Shown here: positions 11,836 to 25,334 of the stretch, piece by piece
Position numbering within the stretch: the first letter of the stretch is position 1
Layout: every line of letters begins with the position of its first letter
Source: Archilochus colubris
Taxonomy: Eukaryota > Chordata > Aves > Apodiformes > Trochilidae
NCBI GenBank assembly: GCA_023079485.1
Contig: CM041085.1
Span: 30,365,121 to 30,429,120, forward strand
DNA length: 64,000 nt
Reading direction: 5' to 3'
Made by a program: the position numbers and the translations under genes
The notes under the pieces: generated by a model
The model's database searches: none
The model's input: only the letters and a program-made list of their open reading frames with translations
Told to the model about the DNA's origin: nothing

Positions 11836-14800
11836 TATAAGGCGTTCTAACAAAACTCACACTGATACACATTATCTAGAGAGATGCTGAGCTCAGTACT
11901 ACTGAGAGCTTCTCTTTGAACAGCTTTCCCTGTCAAGTTCCTGTGGTGGGTCACCTTTTCTTAAACAGATCATGCAGAAACAACCTGGGTCTGAAACAGA
12001 TCCAACATGTTAAGAGTGCTTCTTGTGTCTGAAAACTCAGGACTTTGTGAGCAAATTTCCTTTAAAGCTTTCTTGCCACTTGGGACTGTGTGCACTAAAT
12101 AGAAAATGAGATTGATTTTATCCTCACATCCCTTGAGCACCAGTTTGGTAGCAAGGCACAAGTTAAACCTTTTTTCATAGAATCACACCTCCTATTCCTT
12201 CTGAAGCTAATTAGTCTGTATTTGCTCCCTACCTATATATCTGAGTTGATCTCTGAAGACTTGTCATTGTTAATGAGGTTGCTTTGATGGGACCTCATTA
12301 GCAACTGCTGCCCTTCCAAGTGAAAGAAGTTGGAAATTGTGGCCCTCAAAACAACACAAAACCACTCTTTCTCCTCTGTCTTGTACCCCTCTTATACCGG
12401 AGTAAATCAAGTGCAGTATGCAGTCAAATGTTATCACTGGTTTATGCCCTTAAACTCATGCTGATACATTTTTTCCCTCTTGCTATGCCTCTTCTTGCTT
12501 TATAGGGAGTATAATAATGTCAGGCTGTGCTTGCTGGAATAACTAGTATCTCAAGACCTCATGCTTAATTTCTATTTATATAATATTATACAAATAGAAA
12601 TCCAAATTCATTCTATATTCTGAAATGTGCCTCTTCCTTTGCCTCACTATCTGCAGTTTATTTAATTTTAAAATCTCTTCATAATACTCTTTATAATATA
12701 TAACAAAAGAAAGACTCAAGTTTGGGTTTTTTTACTGAATATGTTTTCCAGGCCTAATACCATTGCTCCAGTTTTCATGGCAGAAGATGCTTTTTTTCTT
12801 TTGATCAGATTATCCAACTAGTCTGCTTCATCAGGTAAGGAAGTCCAGGACCAGCTGCCTGAAGCTGGATTTTTCTCAATCTGCATGGAAAACCAATATT
12901 CCAAAACACAGCAAGACTTTGAGAGATGGATGCAGACATGCAAATTAGATCTAAAAGCAGAATTCACTGGGTAATAGTTTAAACAACAATTTGCTGCTGC
13001 TGTCAAGTTGTGCAATGTGTCTTCCTAGAGGAGCACCAGAAGCCTTTTAGACTGATGGATGAAGAACTGCAGTGTTTTAGTGCCTTCCTGTGCTGATGCC
13101 TGGAAATGCAGGAAAGTGGAACCTCTGAAGATTAATTTCATTCTGCTCAGTCACAATAAGGGAACAAATTCCTACCACATTTTTTCAGCTCTTTGTTAAT
13201 AATTTCCAATAACAACCTAAAATTTCGCAGGGAGAAAGATTTTTTTTTCTTCAGTGACAGAAAAGCATTTTAACTCAGCAGCCACAGTAACAGCTCAAAA
13301 AAAAATATCTTTCATATAAAAAATTTCTGTGCTGGGAAAAGATGTTGTCTGGGAAGGAATGATGCTACAGGAACCACTGTTAATCCCTCAGGACCCACAA
13401 GTGTCTCTCACAGATCTGTGCCTAGACAAAGTTAGTTATGTAGAAAAGTCTCCCTGTATTGCATGCAGGGCAGTCAGGTCTTCCTGGCAGCTAGGGACCC
13501 CTGTTTCCTGAAGAAGGAAGGCAGGAATTGTGCCTACTACCACTTAGAACCATACTTTGCCTTCCCCCTTTCACTCTCAGTACAGTGCTGGTTTTATTGC
13601 AAAAGAAAAACGTAAGGAGCATGGCAAAGAACGAGGACAGTGAGACTCATTAATAAAATGTAGACAAATCTTATGTCTAGATAACCATGTCAAGGGAGAA
13701 AGCTGGAAGCAAGTTGAAAGGATTAAGCAAAGTGGAGCTGACCTGAATGCATGGTCTCATCACATTACTCCTGAAAGCAGACAGAGGATAGCTCCATTTC
13801 CCCTCAGCAGGCTCAGGATGTAGCACATCATTGTCTCTTTTTGGCATAGCAGTGCCAAATGCCAGCCCAGTTCCTGGCTCCCAGAACAAGAGTGCAAAGA
13901 AATACAAGGGCAAAGACCCTCTTTTTGGAGCTCCATCTTCTTTTTATCTGTCCTGATAACTGGGAAATAGAGAAGTTAGAGCTTTGCAGACTCACATTTT
14001 CATTGCAATGAAATGAACTCACATTTTTATTGCTCCTTTCCTCAAATCTCTATATTTTGGGCCTCACTACCCAGTCAGCTTTTACTGCTGGCTGCATAGG
14101 AAGGTACATAGTGATGCTTAAGGAATGAAAGGCAAGTAATATTACCAAATTAATTCTTTCACTAAATAATTTTTAATTTTTCTGACTACAGATCAGTAGT
14201 GTCACTGAGAATTGATTATAGTCTGCAGAAGTACTTTCTGCCTCTCTTTCTTATTATGGGATTTTCGCTTTTCTCCTGAAATACCTTGCAAGGAGAAACA
14301 GTTAAGATGTTAAGATAAGACCCCTTTCTGAGGTATGATACTGCTATATACTGCATGAAATACAATGGCAAAAGTAATTGACCAAAATTGTAGAAAAGAA
14401 CATATATACTGGGAACATAGATCAGATGCATGGTCTGTTAATATCTGTAACTTATTCTCCAAGAAAACCTGAGAGTAAATCCCTGTTCTTTAATTATTTT
14501 GAGCACAGTGGCATTTTGAAAAGTAGCCAGGTAACACTGATATGCTGAAGATTGTTGTGACTCAATTATTTCCACACCACAAGCATAAATTCTCAAGTAA
14601 GGTGCCCACCCTCCATAGCTGTCAGCCCTGAACACTCAACATGACAGCTAAGGTACAGGCTAGATTATTTCCACTTTACACATTGTCACCAGCAATAAAA
14701 ATTATTCCATGTGCAATTACGTCCACAGAGATATCTATGTCCTATATGTGGCTTTGTACAGGTGCAGCTGATGGAGGCATTGGAAATACTTCTTCTGTGG

Positions 14801-15849
14801 AGCCATGAGACTGAATGGTTCCTACAGCTCCACCTCCCTGCATCCAGACTTCAAGGACTACAAGAAGTAAAAAGCAGGAAACATAGGATTGGGTTTGGTT
14901 GTTTAGTTGTTTGGGATTTTATTTCTTTTTCTTTTTTGTTTTTATTTCAGTTGGCCAAGAAAACATTTACCTTTTCATGAAGATTGGTAAAGGGGATGAA
15001 TTGCGGTTCTGTGTGGTAAAACGGGACTATTTTCACAGACTCACCAAAAATTACATTAAATTAAATATCCTGAAGTACAGCACAAGAAATAGTGAGTCAT
15101 CTGAGCACAAAAAAACCTTAATACATATTTACAGATCTAATCACTCTTAAGTTTTCTACCTATTTAGGATGCATTTCAGTATTTCAGATGTTTTTAAGGA
15201 AATTGCTTTTAAAGGCTGCATATACTTCTTTGAGAGTATTCTGTCACTAGTCACCAGTCAGGCCACCAGCAAGCTAATCAATTGAGGGCTCTTTGTCACA
15301 GCAATAAAACCCAGTCCATTTGGGTCACTGTGTGAAATAAAAATGTCATTAGTGTGGGAATGCCTTTGTCCAAACCTAGAAATATGCTTCAGCCTGGAGC
15401 CAGCTTTCTGTAGGTCAAGGCATAACTGATGTTAGTTTTGAGCAAGTTATTTTATTTTGCAGTAAAATGGATTGAAGAAACATCATTCCTCTTAATAGAA
15501 TTATTCTCTTCTTGCTTCAAATAAAGGCCTAGCTACTGCCAGTGCACTTCATTATTAATATTTTTAGCATTTTCTTTAGTTATGTTTTCACTATGATAAC
15601 AAGTGGTTTCAAAAACAGGCCACAGTCAATCACAGGATTGCCTAGATCCAACTGAAGAATTTAATCTAAAGTTTTGATTCTCTGCACATATTTGGATTAC
15701 CTTCAAGTTAAAACAAGAAGATAAATCAGGCACTTACTGTTTCAGATTCATGTCCATACCAGATTATAGAACAAGTCAAAAGAGAAATAACATGGCTTCT
15801 GTTATTTAGCATTGGCCAAGATCAATCTTAAGAATCACCTGCCATAGCT

Positions 15850-15900
15850 TGTGTGTGTGTATATATATACATATATATATATAAAGCATATATATATATA
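15850..15900. repeat. Compound GT/AT microsatellite
   Basis: A GT run passes directly into alternating AT blocks with short interruptions. The AT part is self-complementary and may be length-polymorphic. Confidence 0.92.
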
Positions 15901-18659
15901 GGACCAGCTATTAACCAGACCTTGGCATGAGTGCTCTATTCAGTCTCATATCCCAACCCAGTAGAGGGCAATATAAGAATATGATCAAATGGCAATGCAT
16001 TACCTAAAGCCAGAGATTTCCTACAGCACCATTTGAGTTGCTAACTATATAGAAAGAAAAGGCAATGTTCTCCCTCTTATGTGAGAAACAGGCTGGCTAT
16101 AGGGAGGAGGGGAATGCTCAGTTCTCCCTGTGTTGGGACAAAGCAATGGATGGAAATTTGAGCAATGTGAAGCATTCTTAAGCATAAGAGAAAATTTCTA
16201 ATTGCAAGGAAAATTCACCATCACATTTCCTGGTTGTGGATCTCTGCCACAGGAGGTATATGAGAACAAGCTAGGCAGATGTCTGTAAGGAATGCATTTG
16301 GGATCTCCCTTGGGGACAGAATGGAATAAGAAAAAGATCCCTGGATTAAGTGGTTCCTCAGACATACCACAAACAGCTCTTAAAAAATAAGTTTTCAAAA
16401 TTAGGGTACAAAAAGACCATTTTAAAATAACCTCTACTCCTGCTTTTGGAACATGAATACTGTTACTTTATAACTGTATGGCTACTTTTTTATAGAGACA
16501 TCCTTATCAAGGTGAAAATAGTACCAGTACCAGAAATGGCTGTTGATCTATCTGTTCATTTAGACCAATAGGGTTAGGTGTAAGTTTATTGTTACTTCGT
16601 GGCAATAAAGCTCTAATGAAATTTCAAAAGTACAGAATCAGAAGATGTATTAAAATTACTTTAATTCAAGGTCTTTTTCTATAAAGTTAAAATTACGGCT
16701 GACTGCTTTGTAAATTTTTTCAGAAGGAGAGAAGAAAGAGGATCTCTTATACCACTCTTTCAATAAAACTACTGTGAAAATAGCATTCGGAATAATGTTT
16801 GGGCTATTGCTGTTTCATAGAGGCTTTTTAGTTGGATGATATACATATAGAATAAAACTCCACCTTCAGATTGGTAGTACATTAGTTATTACCATATATT
16901 GCAATCTCCTCTGCAGACACAAAGTTATGTCAGAGTCCTTCCTCAACATGTCCCACATTTCCCTAAATCTCCATAGAAATGATAATTTACATATTTTAAG
17001 AACTAATAAACCGGGGAAAAAAGAGGTAAATAATATGATACAACCATTCACAATAACCTCAGGTAGTAGATTAGTCTGAAAAAAGCTATACTATGCAGAA
17101 TGGATTGTTCTTAAAAATCTTCTGGAAGTCTCACCATAAAACAGCCAAAGCAAAAATTAGAAAGGTGGAATATTAATTAAAAGACACTGTATATGCTAAA
17201 CTTTAATAACAAAGTGAGTCTACACACTTACAGCAATATTAGAAGGAAGAGAGAAAAAATACATTTTCATTTACATCTGGGTATACTCTATTCTTTTGAG
17301 GTTTTATTGCTGATATTCAGAGGCCACAAATGCAGGCACAGTGGCAAAAAAAGAACAAGGAGACCAGAAGTCCAGAGTGAAAAATAAAAAAAAAGCTGAA
17401 CAAGTGGATAGCAGAAAGTAAAGGGAAAACAAAGAAGGAGAAAACAGCAGGAGATGGAGAGAGAAGGAAAGCATTTGGTCTCCCTTTAATTCACACAATT
17501 CTTGAAGGTGTTCAAGCCCCTGAGGGAAACAGTAAAAGGCTTTCATTATAAAAGGTATAGCTTATTAATCTACCCTCGGAAGAAAGATTGATTTTTCTTA
17601 AAGAGGAAGAAAAAAGTGGTTTACAGAAACATATCTTGATGGAATACAATCTACTCAGGGAAATTACTGCTGCAGGCTATTCTATTGGAAAACTGTGCAC
17701 AACAGAAAACAAAGCTCTGTAAAAAAGCTTAGATTTGCAGCTTAGTCTGATGTAGATAACACTGCAATTGTTACCTGTGTCATTCTTCATAATGTTTAGT
17801 ATATATATAATCACCAGCTACATTTTTAAGAGGATTCTTCTGTGACGCCATGCAATATAATTATACACATAGTTATTTGTGTGCAGCACCTTCACTGTTC
17901 AGGCCATTCAGGGGAGTTCATCTGCTCTAATTTTATGCATATATATGTAGATACCTACTCTGTTAGTCCTAACTCTCACACTAGGCAATGGAAAGTGGTA
18001 GACAGATGTTCATTCAGTCCTAAAACTTCTGGCTAAAATAAAGGGAATGTCCTCAGGAGATGCCCTAGTTTCTCCAGTGACATAGGGAAAGCTACAAGTG
18101 TTTTAGGCCAGATTATGAACTTTTAAGCAATTAGATGGAGATTAACTATACCCATAAAATCACAGGCCACATCCTTCTCAGTCACTGTATTATCTTTGGG
18201 GCAAAATAATATGCCATAATTCTTCTCTTGTAAAATAACTCCAACAATTTTTCCAAATATCTGATCACAAAACTTCTCAAGTTTGAATGAAACTCATTGC
18301 TTTTAAAATTGGAAGCCTTTTTGATCTACCTTATTTATATTTGAGGCCAATTGATATCCACATGTTCCCACACTAGAAGTTATATTCCAAATGTTATTTT
18401 GATTCAGATAAGCTTCCAGTGTGATTTTCTAGGTATGCACAATTTATCCAGTGTGGATAATAAGAGTTATATCAATAGTTTCTCAGGCATTACTTGGTAA
18501 AACATTTTTTTTTAATTCAAGAACATGTTAAGACTTTAAGTAAGAGAGTGTGTGGTAATACAGAAAAATATTACTGTGTATACTGAGCCCAAACTATCAT
18601 TAAGATACCATTGTGTTGATTATTGTCCAAGTGCATAATTATAAACAGATCTGCACACA

Positions 18660-18687
18660 CCCCCCCCCCCCAAAAAAAAAAAAAAAA
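18660..18687. repeat. C12-A16 homopolymer junction
   Basis: Twelve C residues are followed immediately by sixteen A residues. The tract is prone to slippage and to sequencing or assembly error. The proline/lysine open frame across it is an artefact of the tract. Confidence 0.95.
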
Positions 18688-20264
18688 CCAGTCTGGAGAA
18701 ACAAGTCAAAAGGAAAAAAAAGAAGGCAAGATGAGAAACAGATTCAGGTGGGAGGTGGTTTGTACAGGGTCATGCAGCAGTCTTCTTGGAGAGCCAGATT
18801 TACATACTAGATCTTGTGAGTCACAGGCTGATTATAGACACCTAAGAGCATGCTTGTGTTCATGTACACTTGTTTTATTTTCTTCACTTTTTGTATTTTT
18901 CATTCTTCTTACTATTTGTGTATACCATTACTTCAGGAGACTGAAGAAGCTGCCAGACGTGTGGATATGATGTGTGTGTGTGCTCGCATGCTCAAGGTCT
19001 ATGCAGAAAACAAGGGGAGACTAAATCATTTATATCTGTGTTCTGATCACTGTGGTTACCAGCAGGAACTTTAATTTACTGTTTTCCATGCAAAGATACT
19101 TAGGCATAGATGGTTATTCCCTGATTTTCACCATCACTGTAATAACACTGCAGTGCTAATTAGTATGGGGAACAGAATATTCTGACAGCCAGAATTCATA
19201 CATACTCTTAGTTTCCAGAACCACCAGTCTAAACATGGTATTTACTTAACAAAGGTGTATTAATAAGAATTTAGATACATGCAATATTTTCCTCACATTT
19301 ACTCAACAGCAAAACAGGTTAGATATGTAAGGCCATAAGTAAAGTCCAATTACAGGAAAAGCAGACTTAGAATTGAAGAGGAATACACAACTGCAGATGA
19401 CCAGGCAATGGCAACTAAGAGTAATCCCTCTCAACAACAGTAATTTTCTGCTTGTGAAAATAAGGACTCAACATTTGTCATTAAAACTGAAAAAATTCAC
19501 AACTACAAAGTTGTAGTCTCTATGTAAAAAGACCTATGTAAAAAAGAGTTTCTACAGCTACCTGTTCCTAACACCTTATTTTGCCGCCATCACCACGTCT
19601 CTGGCTCAAAAAAAAACAAAGATCAAATTGTTCATCATCATCTGAACATAGCTCGAGTAGGATGACGGTCATGTTTTGTAACAGTTAAAGCAATGTATGT
19701 TGGACTCCAGACCTTCCATTTCAAACCTCAGCCAGCTGCTGAAGCTAGAGCTTTAAAGGTCAAAATAATTATGAAAGGTACATGGAATAATGAACTTTTC
19801 AGATAATGTCTCTCTAAACGAGTAGTGAGGAATGATAAACAAATGACTCCTCTGTGGTGCTATGTCCTAATGCAGGTAGCAGCTGAGGCATTCAATAGAT
19901 ATGGTACCTTCATCAGCTGACCCCACTTCTGCCTGCTCCTGAGTGCTTAAATGGGAACACAGAAACATTTAGCTGCACCTGTGAGCTCAGCTCTCTAAAG
20001 AGAGAGATAATCAAGCCTACTGCCTATTTCATAGAGCCAAGTCCCATTTGTCAAATCATATGACTAGTCTACTGAAGATGTAGTCTGAAAAGTGGATCCC
20101 TGATAGTCTAGGCACTTAGATGACCCTTATTCTACCCAACTCTGAACAAAATGTTCAATGGGATTAATAAATTAGAAAAGGTAGAGGGATGTAGAAAAGG
20201 GGGAGAGGAAAAATTTTGACCTTCATGTCCTTTGCAATTTGACCATGGATCAAAACTGATAACT

Positions 20265-20312
20265 CAAAAAAATAAAAAAATAGATAGATAAAAATATAAA
20301 TAAATAAAAAAG
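20265..20312. repeat. A-rich tract with TAGA/TAAA units
   Basis: An A-rich segment with short TAGATAGATA and AAATAAATAA units. No associated retroposon body is recognised upstream. Confidence 0.85.
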
Positions 20313-20508
20313 TCAGAAAATACAGAAGTATATCAAAATTAAAAACAATAAACACCTTTTTGAGCAGAATAGCCATTGCAACCATGCCTGTCTTTCTATC
20401 AGGTGAATCAGAAATTCTATATTGACTGAAATATTTCCTACTTTCTCAAGGATATAATGGACAGGAATCTTCATTGCTTTTTAGCTGAGTAACCAAAGTC
20501 CGCTGAAG

Positions 20509-20554
20509 ACAACAAACAAACAAACAAAAAACCCCAACAACAACAACAAAAAAC
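20509..20554. repeat. CAAA/CAA-type simple repeat
   Basis: Tandem ACAA and CAAA units followed by CAA triplets, with a short CCCC interruption. Confidence 0.9.
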
Positions 20555-22173
20555 ATTCTTTGAAATCTTTAAATCTTTCAGGAATTTGATTTTGCTATGT
20601 GGAAGACAACAAAGCATAATGAGAATAGTAGCACCTAAGAGTGCATGGCACCATCAGGAAAGGAGTTCATGTATAGGCAGAATGACATCTAAAAGTGGCT
20701 TCATCTGAGTCTACTTAACACTCCACTCAAAAGATTGACTTTTAATGTTTTTTGAAAATAATTTTTGCTCAGCTTTACTTGTAACTTTGCTCAGCTTTGT
20801 CAGACACTTAAGCAACTAGAGCTAAATTTTATAAGAAATCTGCTTTCCTTCCTTGGAAATATGCTGCTGGTGGTATTTGCAAGAGCCTCTATACACTTAG
20901 CTCCTATTCTCTTGAAAATACCAGTAAATACATACCAGAATATTTTCATACTTAGATCATTGTGTGAACCTGCATCAAAACACAATTTTCCCAAGCTGAA
21001 GGAAATTGCTTCTTTTTTAAAAAAGCAAAACTGAATACCAAATGCAAAGCTTAAATAATTTATTATTTTTGTTATCTAATCAGTATCCTCCTATTCTTTT
21101 CTGCCTTCTGACTTAAGATTCAAAAATTCCTAAGCAGCTATTGCTGATTTAGAGAAAATCAAACCAGTACGTTACCCATTATCCTTAAGAAGATTTCATT
21201 GTGGATTACTAGGAAAGCTTTAATGCAATGTCTATATCTTTATGTAACTGAAAGTTATACAGAGGTAATTTGTAAATCCCTACAGTATTTTTTCACCTAA
21301 CTGAAGAGACAACCTGTTCAAGTTCTTGTCATTACAAATAATGATTCTGGAGCCAAGTAAGCATCTTGCTCTTGTTTAATTAAGCTAATTTTGATGGTCT
21401 AGCATCTGAGACGATCTTCTGTGTGATCCAGCAGGAAAGGTAACTGGATTGCTGAGATATTCAGAGTATTACAAATGTTACACACCCTATGAAATAATTT
21501 TAATTATTACATTCCATTACATAAACACCCTCAGAAGTGACCATGACATCGCTTCTAAGGGATACTTTCTAACTGGACCATTCTTTTTACTTAAAATGTG
21601 ATACAGAGCTGATCCTATTTGTCATAACATTGGCTAAGAAATGGATGATGACAAGGTAGGCAGCCTTAATTTCTTGTGGCAGTTGCTAAGGCCTGTGAAT
21701 AAGTTGTGTTACACTGTTTAGTGTTACATTCTGCATGAATTCTGTCATCATCTTAGTTATTTTCTTTTCCATATAAAATCTTTGCTTTTTAACAGATAGA
21801 TTTTCACTCATTTTGTAACCAGATGTTTCAGCTGTGGAAATACGTCATCATTTTCATTCTATTAAACTAAATTATACTAAAAAATAAACACTGCAAACAT
21901 TAAATTCATTGAGCTTGATGGATTTATGTTTTAACATATGTGAATAGGTAATTATATCTGGAAGGCAGTGTTTGTAACAATCTTTTGCAGGATCTTGATA
22001 TTAATGAAATCAACACTTTTATCTGTGAATTGGTAGAAAATATATAACCATTACAACTAAATTTTTCAAGTGAACTCAGTGATATAGTGAATCACCAAGA
22101 GTGATCTAGACTGTATCCAGAAGTGGTAAGCAAGCTCAATGTACACTTCAAATGGGGCTAAATTTGACTCAGT

Positions 22174-23333
22174 CTCACAGAATTGTGGAATTGGCTGGGT
22201 TGGAAAGGACCTCTGAGTTCATCAAGTCCAACCCTTGATCCACTACCACCGTGGCTACCAGACCATGGCACTGAGTACCACATCAGTCTCTTCTTAAAAA
22301 CCTCCAGGGATGGAGAATCCACCACCTCCCTGGGCAGCCCATTCTGATGTCTGATCACCCTCTCTGTAAAGAATTTTTTCCTAATACCCAATCTAAACCT
22401 TCCCTGGCAGAGCTTAAATCCATGCCCTCTTGTCTTACTGGTAGCTGCCTGGGAGAAAAGACCGACAGCCCCTGGCTACACCCTCCTTTCAGAGAGTTGC
22501 AGAGAGTGATGAGGTCTCCTCTTCTCCAGACTGAACACCCCCAGCTCCCTCAGCCCTTCCTCACAGGACTTGTGCTGGATCCCTTCACCAGCCTAGTTGC
22601 TCTTCTCTGGACCTGCTCCAGCACCCCAATCTCCTTCCTGAACTGAGGGGCCCAGAACTGGACACAGGACTCAAGCTGTGGCCTCACCAGGGCTGAGCAC
22701 AGGGGCAGAATCACTTCCCTGGACCTGCTGGCCACACTGTTCCTGATCCAAGCCAGGATGCCATTGGTCTTCTTGGCCAACTGGGCACACTGCTGGCTCA
22801 TGTTCAGCTTCCTGTCAATCCAGACTCCCAGGTCCTGGCTGCTCTCCAACGACTCTGTGCCCAGCCTGGAGCTCCCCATGGGGTTGTTGTGGCCAAAGTG
22901 CAGCACCCAGCACTTGGCCGTGTTGAACCTCATCCCATTGGAATCAGCCCAACTCTCCAACATGTCCAGGTCCCTCTGCAGAGCCCTCCTGCCTTCCAGC
23001 TGATCCACGCTCCCCCCAACTTGGTGTCATCTGTGAATTTGCTAATAGTGGTCTCAATCCCCTCATCTAAATCATCAACAAAGATATTAAACAGAACTGG
23101 GCCCAGCACTGATCCCTGGGGTCACCACTGGTGGGCGTCTGCCAATTGGATCAGCACCATTCAGCAGCACTCTCTGGGGGCCTCCAGCAGTTCCTAACCC
23201 CTCGCAGAGTGCTCCTGTTTCAGCCCTGGGCTGACAGCTTTTCCAGGAGAATGCTATGGGAAATGGTGTCAAAGGCTTTGCTGAAGTCCAAGTAGACTCC
23301 ATCCACAGCTTTACCCTCATCCACTGCTTGCTG
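22174..23333 (-). mobile_element. CR1 LINE, 5'-truncated, RT pseudogene (longest copy)
   Basis: Reading from 23333 down to 22174, this ~1.16-kb copy covers the C-terminal half of CR1 ORF2 and the 3' UTR. Conserved reverse-transcriptase landmarks are visible. Motif A, YLDFSKAFDTISH, lies at about 23258-23296. The segment [12 protein letters not shown] lies near 23060-23095, and the FTDDTKLGG form of the catalytic FADD box lies at about 23015-23038. Next comes a 152-codon frame (23008-22550) starting in the RT thumb/C-terminal region ([12 protein letters not shown]...). A one-base loss just after the FTDD box separates the two frames, and a TGA falls between motif A and the FVDD segment. The copy is therefore inactive. 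The tail reads TTGGCTGGGTTGGAAAGGAC in the plus-strand text. Confidence 0.97.
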
Positions 23334-24775
23334 TCATGGCAGCCTGGAAGGTGAGTCAGGAGGAGAGGGAAAGGTGTTGCAGCCATGTGGCTGGCCTCTG
23401 GCATTGCATAAACAAAAGATACATAGCACTCCCCTTGCCAGACTTTCTGCTTCTTTTTCTGCAAATTTCTTCATTTCCAAGACGAGTCAAGGTCATTTTC
23501 TAAAGCTGTGTTTTAAGGATGTTTTTCTGAAATTATCTCAGATGCAGCCCACAGAACATTGAAGATATCACTTTTTTGTTAATTTCCAGGGATAGGGGGT
23601 AGAACTTGAAAGGTTATAATATCTCTCTGATATGGTTGCACTACACTCTCTGTGCATAATTTGACAGTCACAGTGCAAGGAGAGAATATTGCTGTATAAT
23701 TGAAAACATTTAGAAGATGCATAAGGATGATTAAAGGACTAAGAAACAAGAGTTTTCATCAAGGACTGAGAAGAGATGGAATTAGGATTTATAATATTAA
23801 CACAGAGTAAAATTATTTATAGACAATTTATAATTGTGTCATAAATATTTTTTGGCAATAAACATTTGTAGTGGCAGAACAAGTTATAGAAAATATTGGT
23901 GACTGAGTGAAGAAGAAATTAGAGAAATTCACAGGTGTGCAAAAAAAGAAGGAATGAAAAAAAATCCCTGAGCAGTTTTAGACTTATTACTCATCACTGA
24001 AAATGTACAAATCAAGATCATTTCTCCATAAAAGATATGCTTTCTAGTTCAAAGTGTATTATTTACAATATATACATTGGATTTCATCTTATGGAAGGCA
24101 ATATTATACTGTGGCTTTTTCAATTAAGCCAACAAGACCTTTGAAATATCTCAATTAATATTGGTTATGGTCTATTTAGAAAGCACACTGTGTTACAGAA
24201 GAAAGGATGGAACCAAATAAAATATGTTTCAGCTTCTAATTTATATACTACACATTAATAGCTTAGCATCTGTCTTCATATCTACAACTGCATGATAGGA
24301 CTTGGTGCTTTTACAGAACTTGACACTGAAAACACTGATGTTTGGCTCATTTAGACCCACTAACCACTCCTCTGAAGCTGAATGACTCATTTGGCACAAC
24401 AGATTGATACAAGCTGCATTGATAAACCACCCACTTGTGCAATAGTCATCATTATTCTGAAGTCATACAGGCCAATTCACTACATTATATCTTCAGATAT
24501 TAGCAATAAATATATTTTTATTTTAAATTTACTTGAGCATTATGATTATCATTGCAGGTTATGCCAATTTGGAAAGCTAACTCATATTTTCAAAAATTCT
24601 TTACTCCCTCATGTTGAAAGGAATTTAAGTATCTAGCAGGCATCAATCTGACAGGGTTGTAATGGGGTAATAATCACTAGTTGGTAGATGAATTACCATG
24701 CATCACTGTTGAAAACAGGACCTGGTCATCTGAATTGCTCAGGTAACACCAGGTATACAGAAGGTATGATACTAA
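23334..24775. other. AT-rich stretch between two CR1 copies
   Basis: About 1.4 kb separating oppositely oriented CR1 copies. Nothing recognisable beyond short frames; 23340-23420 is slightly GC-richer but does not match CR1 by eye. Confidence 0.55.
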
Positions 24776-25334
24776 GTGATTCTGCCCCTATACTCAGCCC
24801 TGGTGAGGCCACACCTCGAGTCCTGTGTCCAGTTCTGGGCCCCTCAGTTCAGGAAGGATATTGAGGTCCTGGAGCAGGTCCAAAGGAGGGCAACCAGGCT
24901 GGTGAAGGGACTCGAGCACAGACCCTATGAGGAGAGGCTGAGGGAGCTGGGGCTGTTCAGCCTGGAGAAGAGGAGGCTCAGGGGAGACCTCATCGCTGTC
25001 TACAACTCCCTGAAAGGAGAGTGTAGCCAGGTGGGGGTTGGGCTCTTTTGCCAGACGACTTTCAACAAGACAAGAGGGCATGGTCTTAAGTTGTGCCAGG
25101 GAAAGTTTAGGTTAGATATTAGAAAGAATTTCTTTACAGAGAGAGTGATCAAGCATTGGTATGGGCTGCCCCGGGAAGTAGTGGTTTCTCCGTCCCTGGA
25201 GATATTTCAAAAGAGACTGGATGTGGCACTCAGTGCCATAGTCTAGCAACCGCAACGTTGGTTCAAGGGTTGGACTCGATGATCTCTGAGGTCCCTTCCA
25301 ACCCAGCCAATTCTATGTTTCTATGATTCTATGT
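24776..25334 (+). mobile_element. CR1 LINE, 5'-truncated, with intact ORF2 C-terminus
   Basis: A 156-codon frame (24776-25246) encodes the C-terminal end of CR1 ORF2 without a stop. It begins at [17 protein letters not shown] and continues through [12 protein letters not shown] and [18 protein letters not shown] to the natural end ...LDVALSAIV. No catalytic RT motif is included, because truncation removed everything upstream. The 3' UTR follows, ending in ATTCTATGTTT CTATGATTCTATG. An open C-terminal frame suggests a fairly recent insertion, but the copy cannot be autonomous. Confidence 0.97.

Larger units (their letters stand above)
11836..22173. other. Long gene-free AT-rich stretch
   Basis: More than 10 kb without a recognisable exon, RNA gene or repeat family. 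It contains simple-sequence tracts (15850-15900, 18660-18687, 20265-20312, 20509-20554), a purine-rich block at about 17380-17470, and a 26-nt segment at 12809-12834 flanked by good splice-site motifs that is reported as a finding. The longest frames (18623-18970 plus, 115 codons) include poly-A-derived lysine runs and look non-coding. Confidence 0.55.

Noticed and set aside
18623..18970. 115-codon plus-strand frame
   Set aside because: It reads through the C12-A16 tract and further A-rich sequence; composition is not protein-like.
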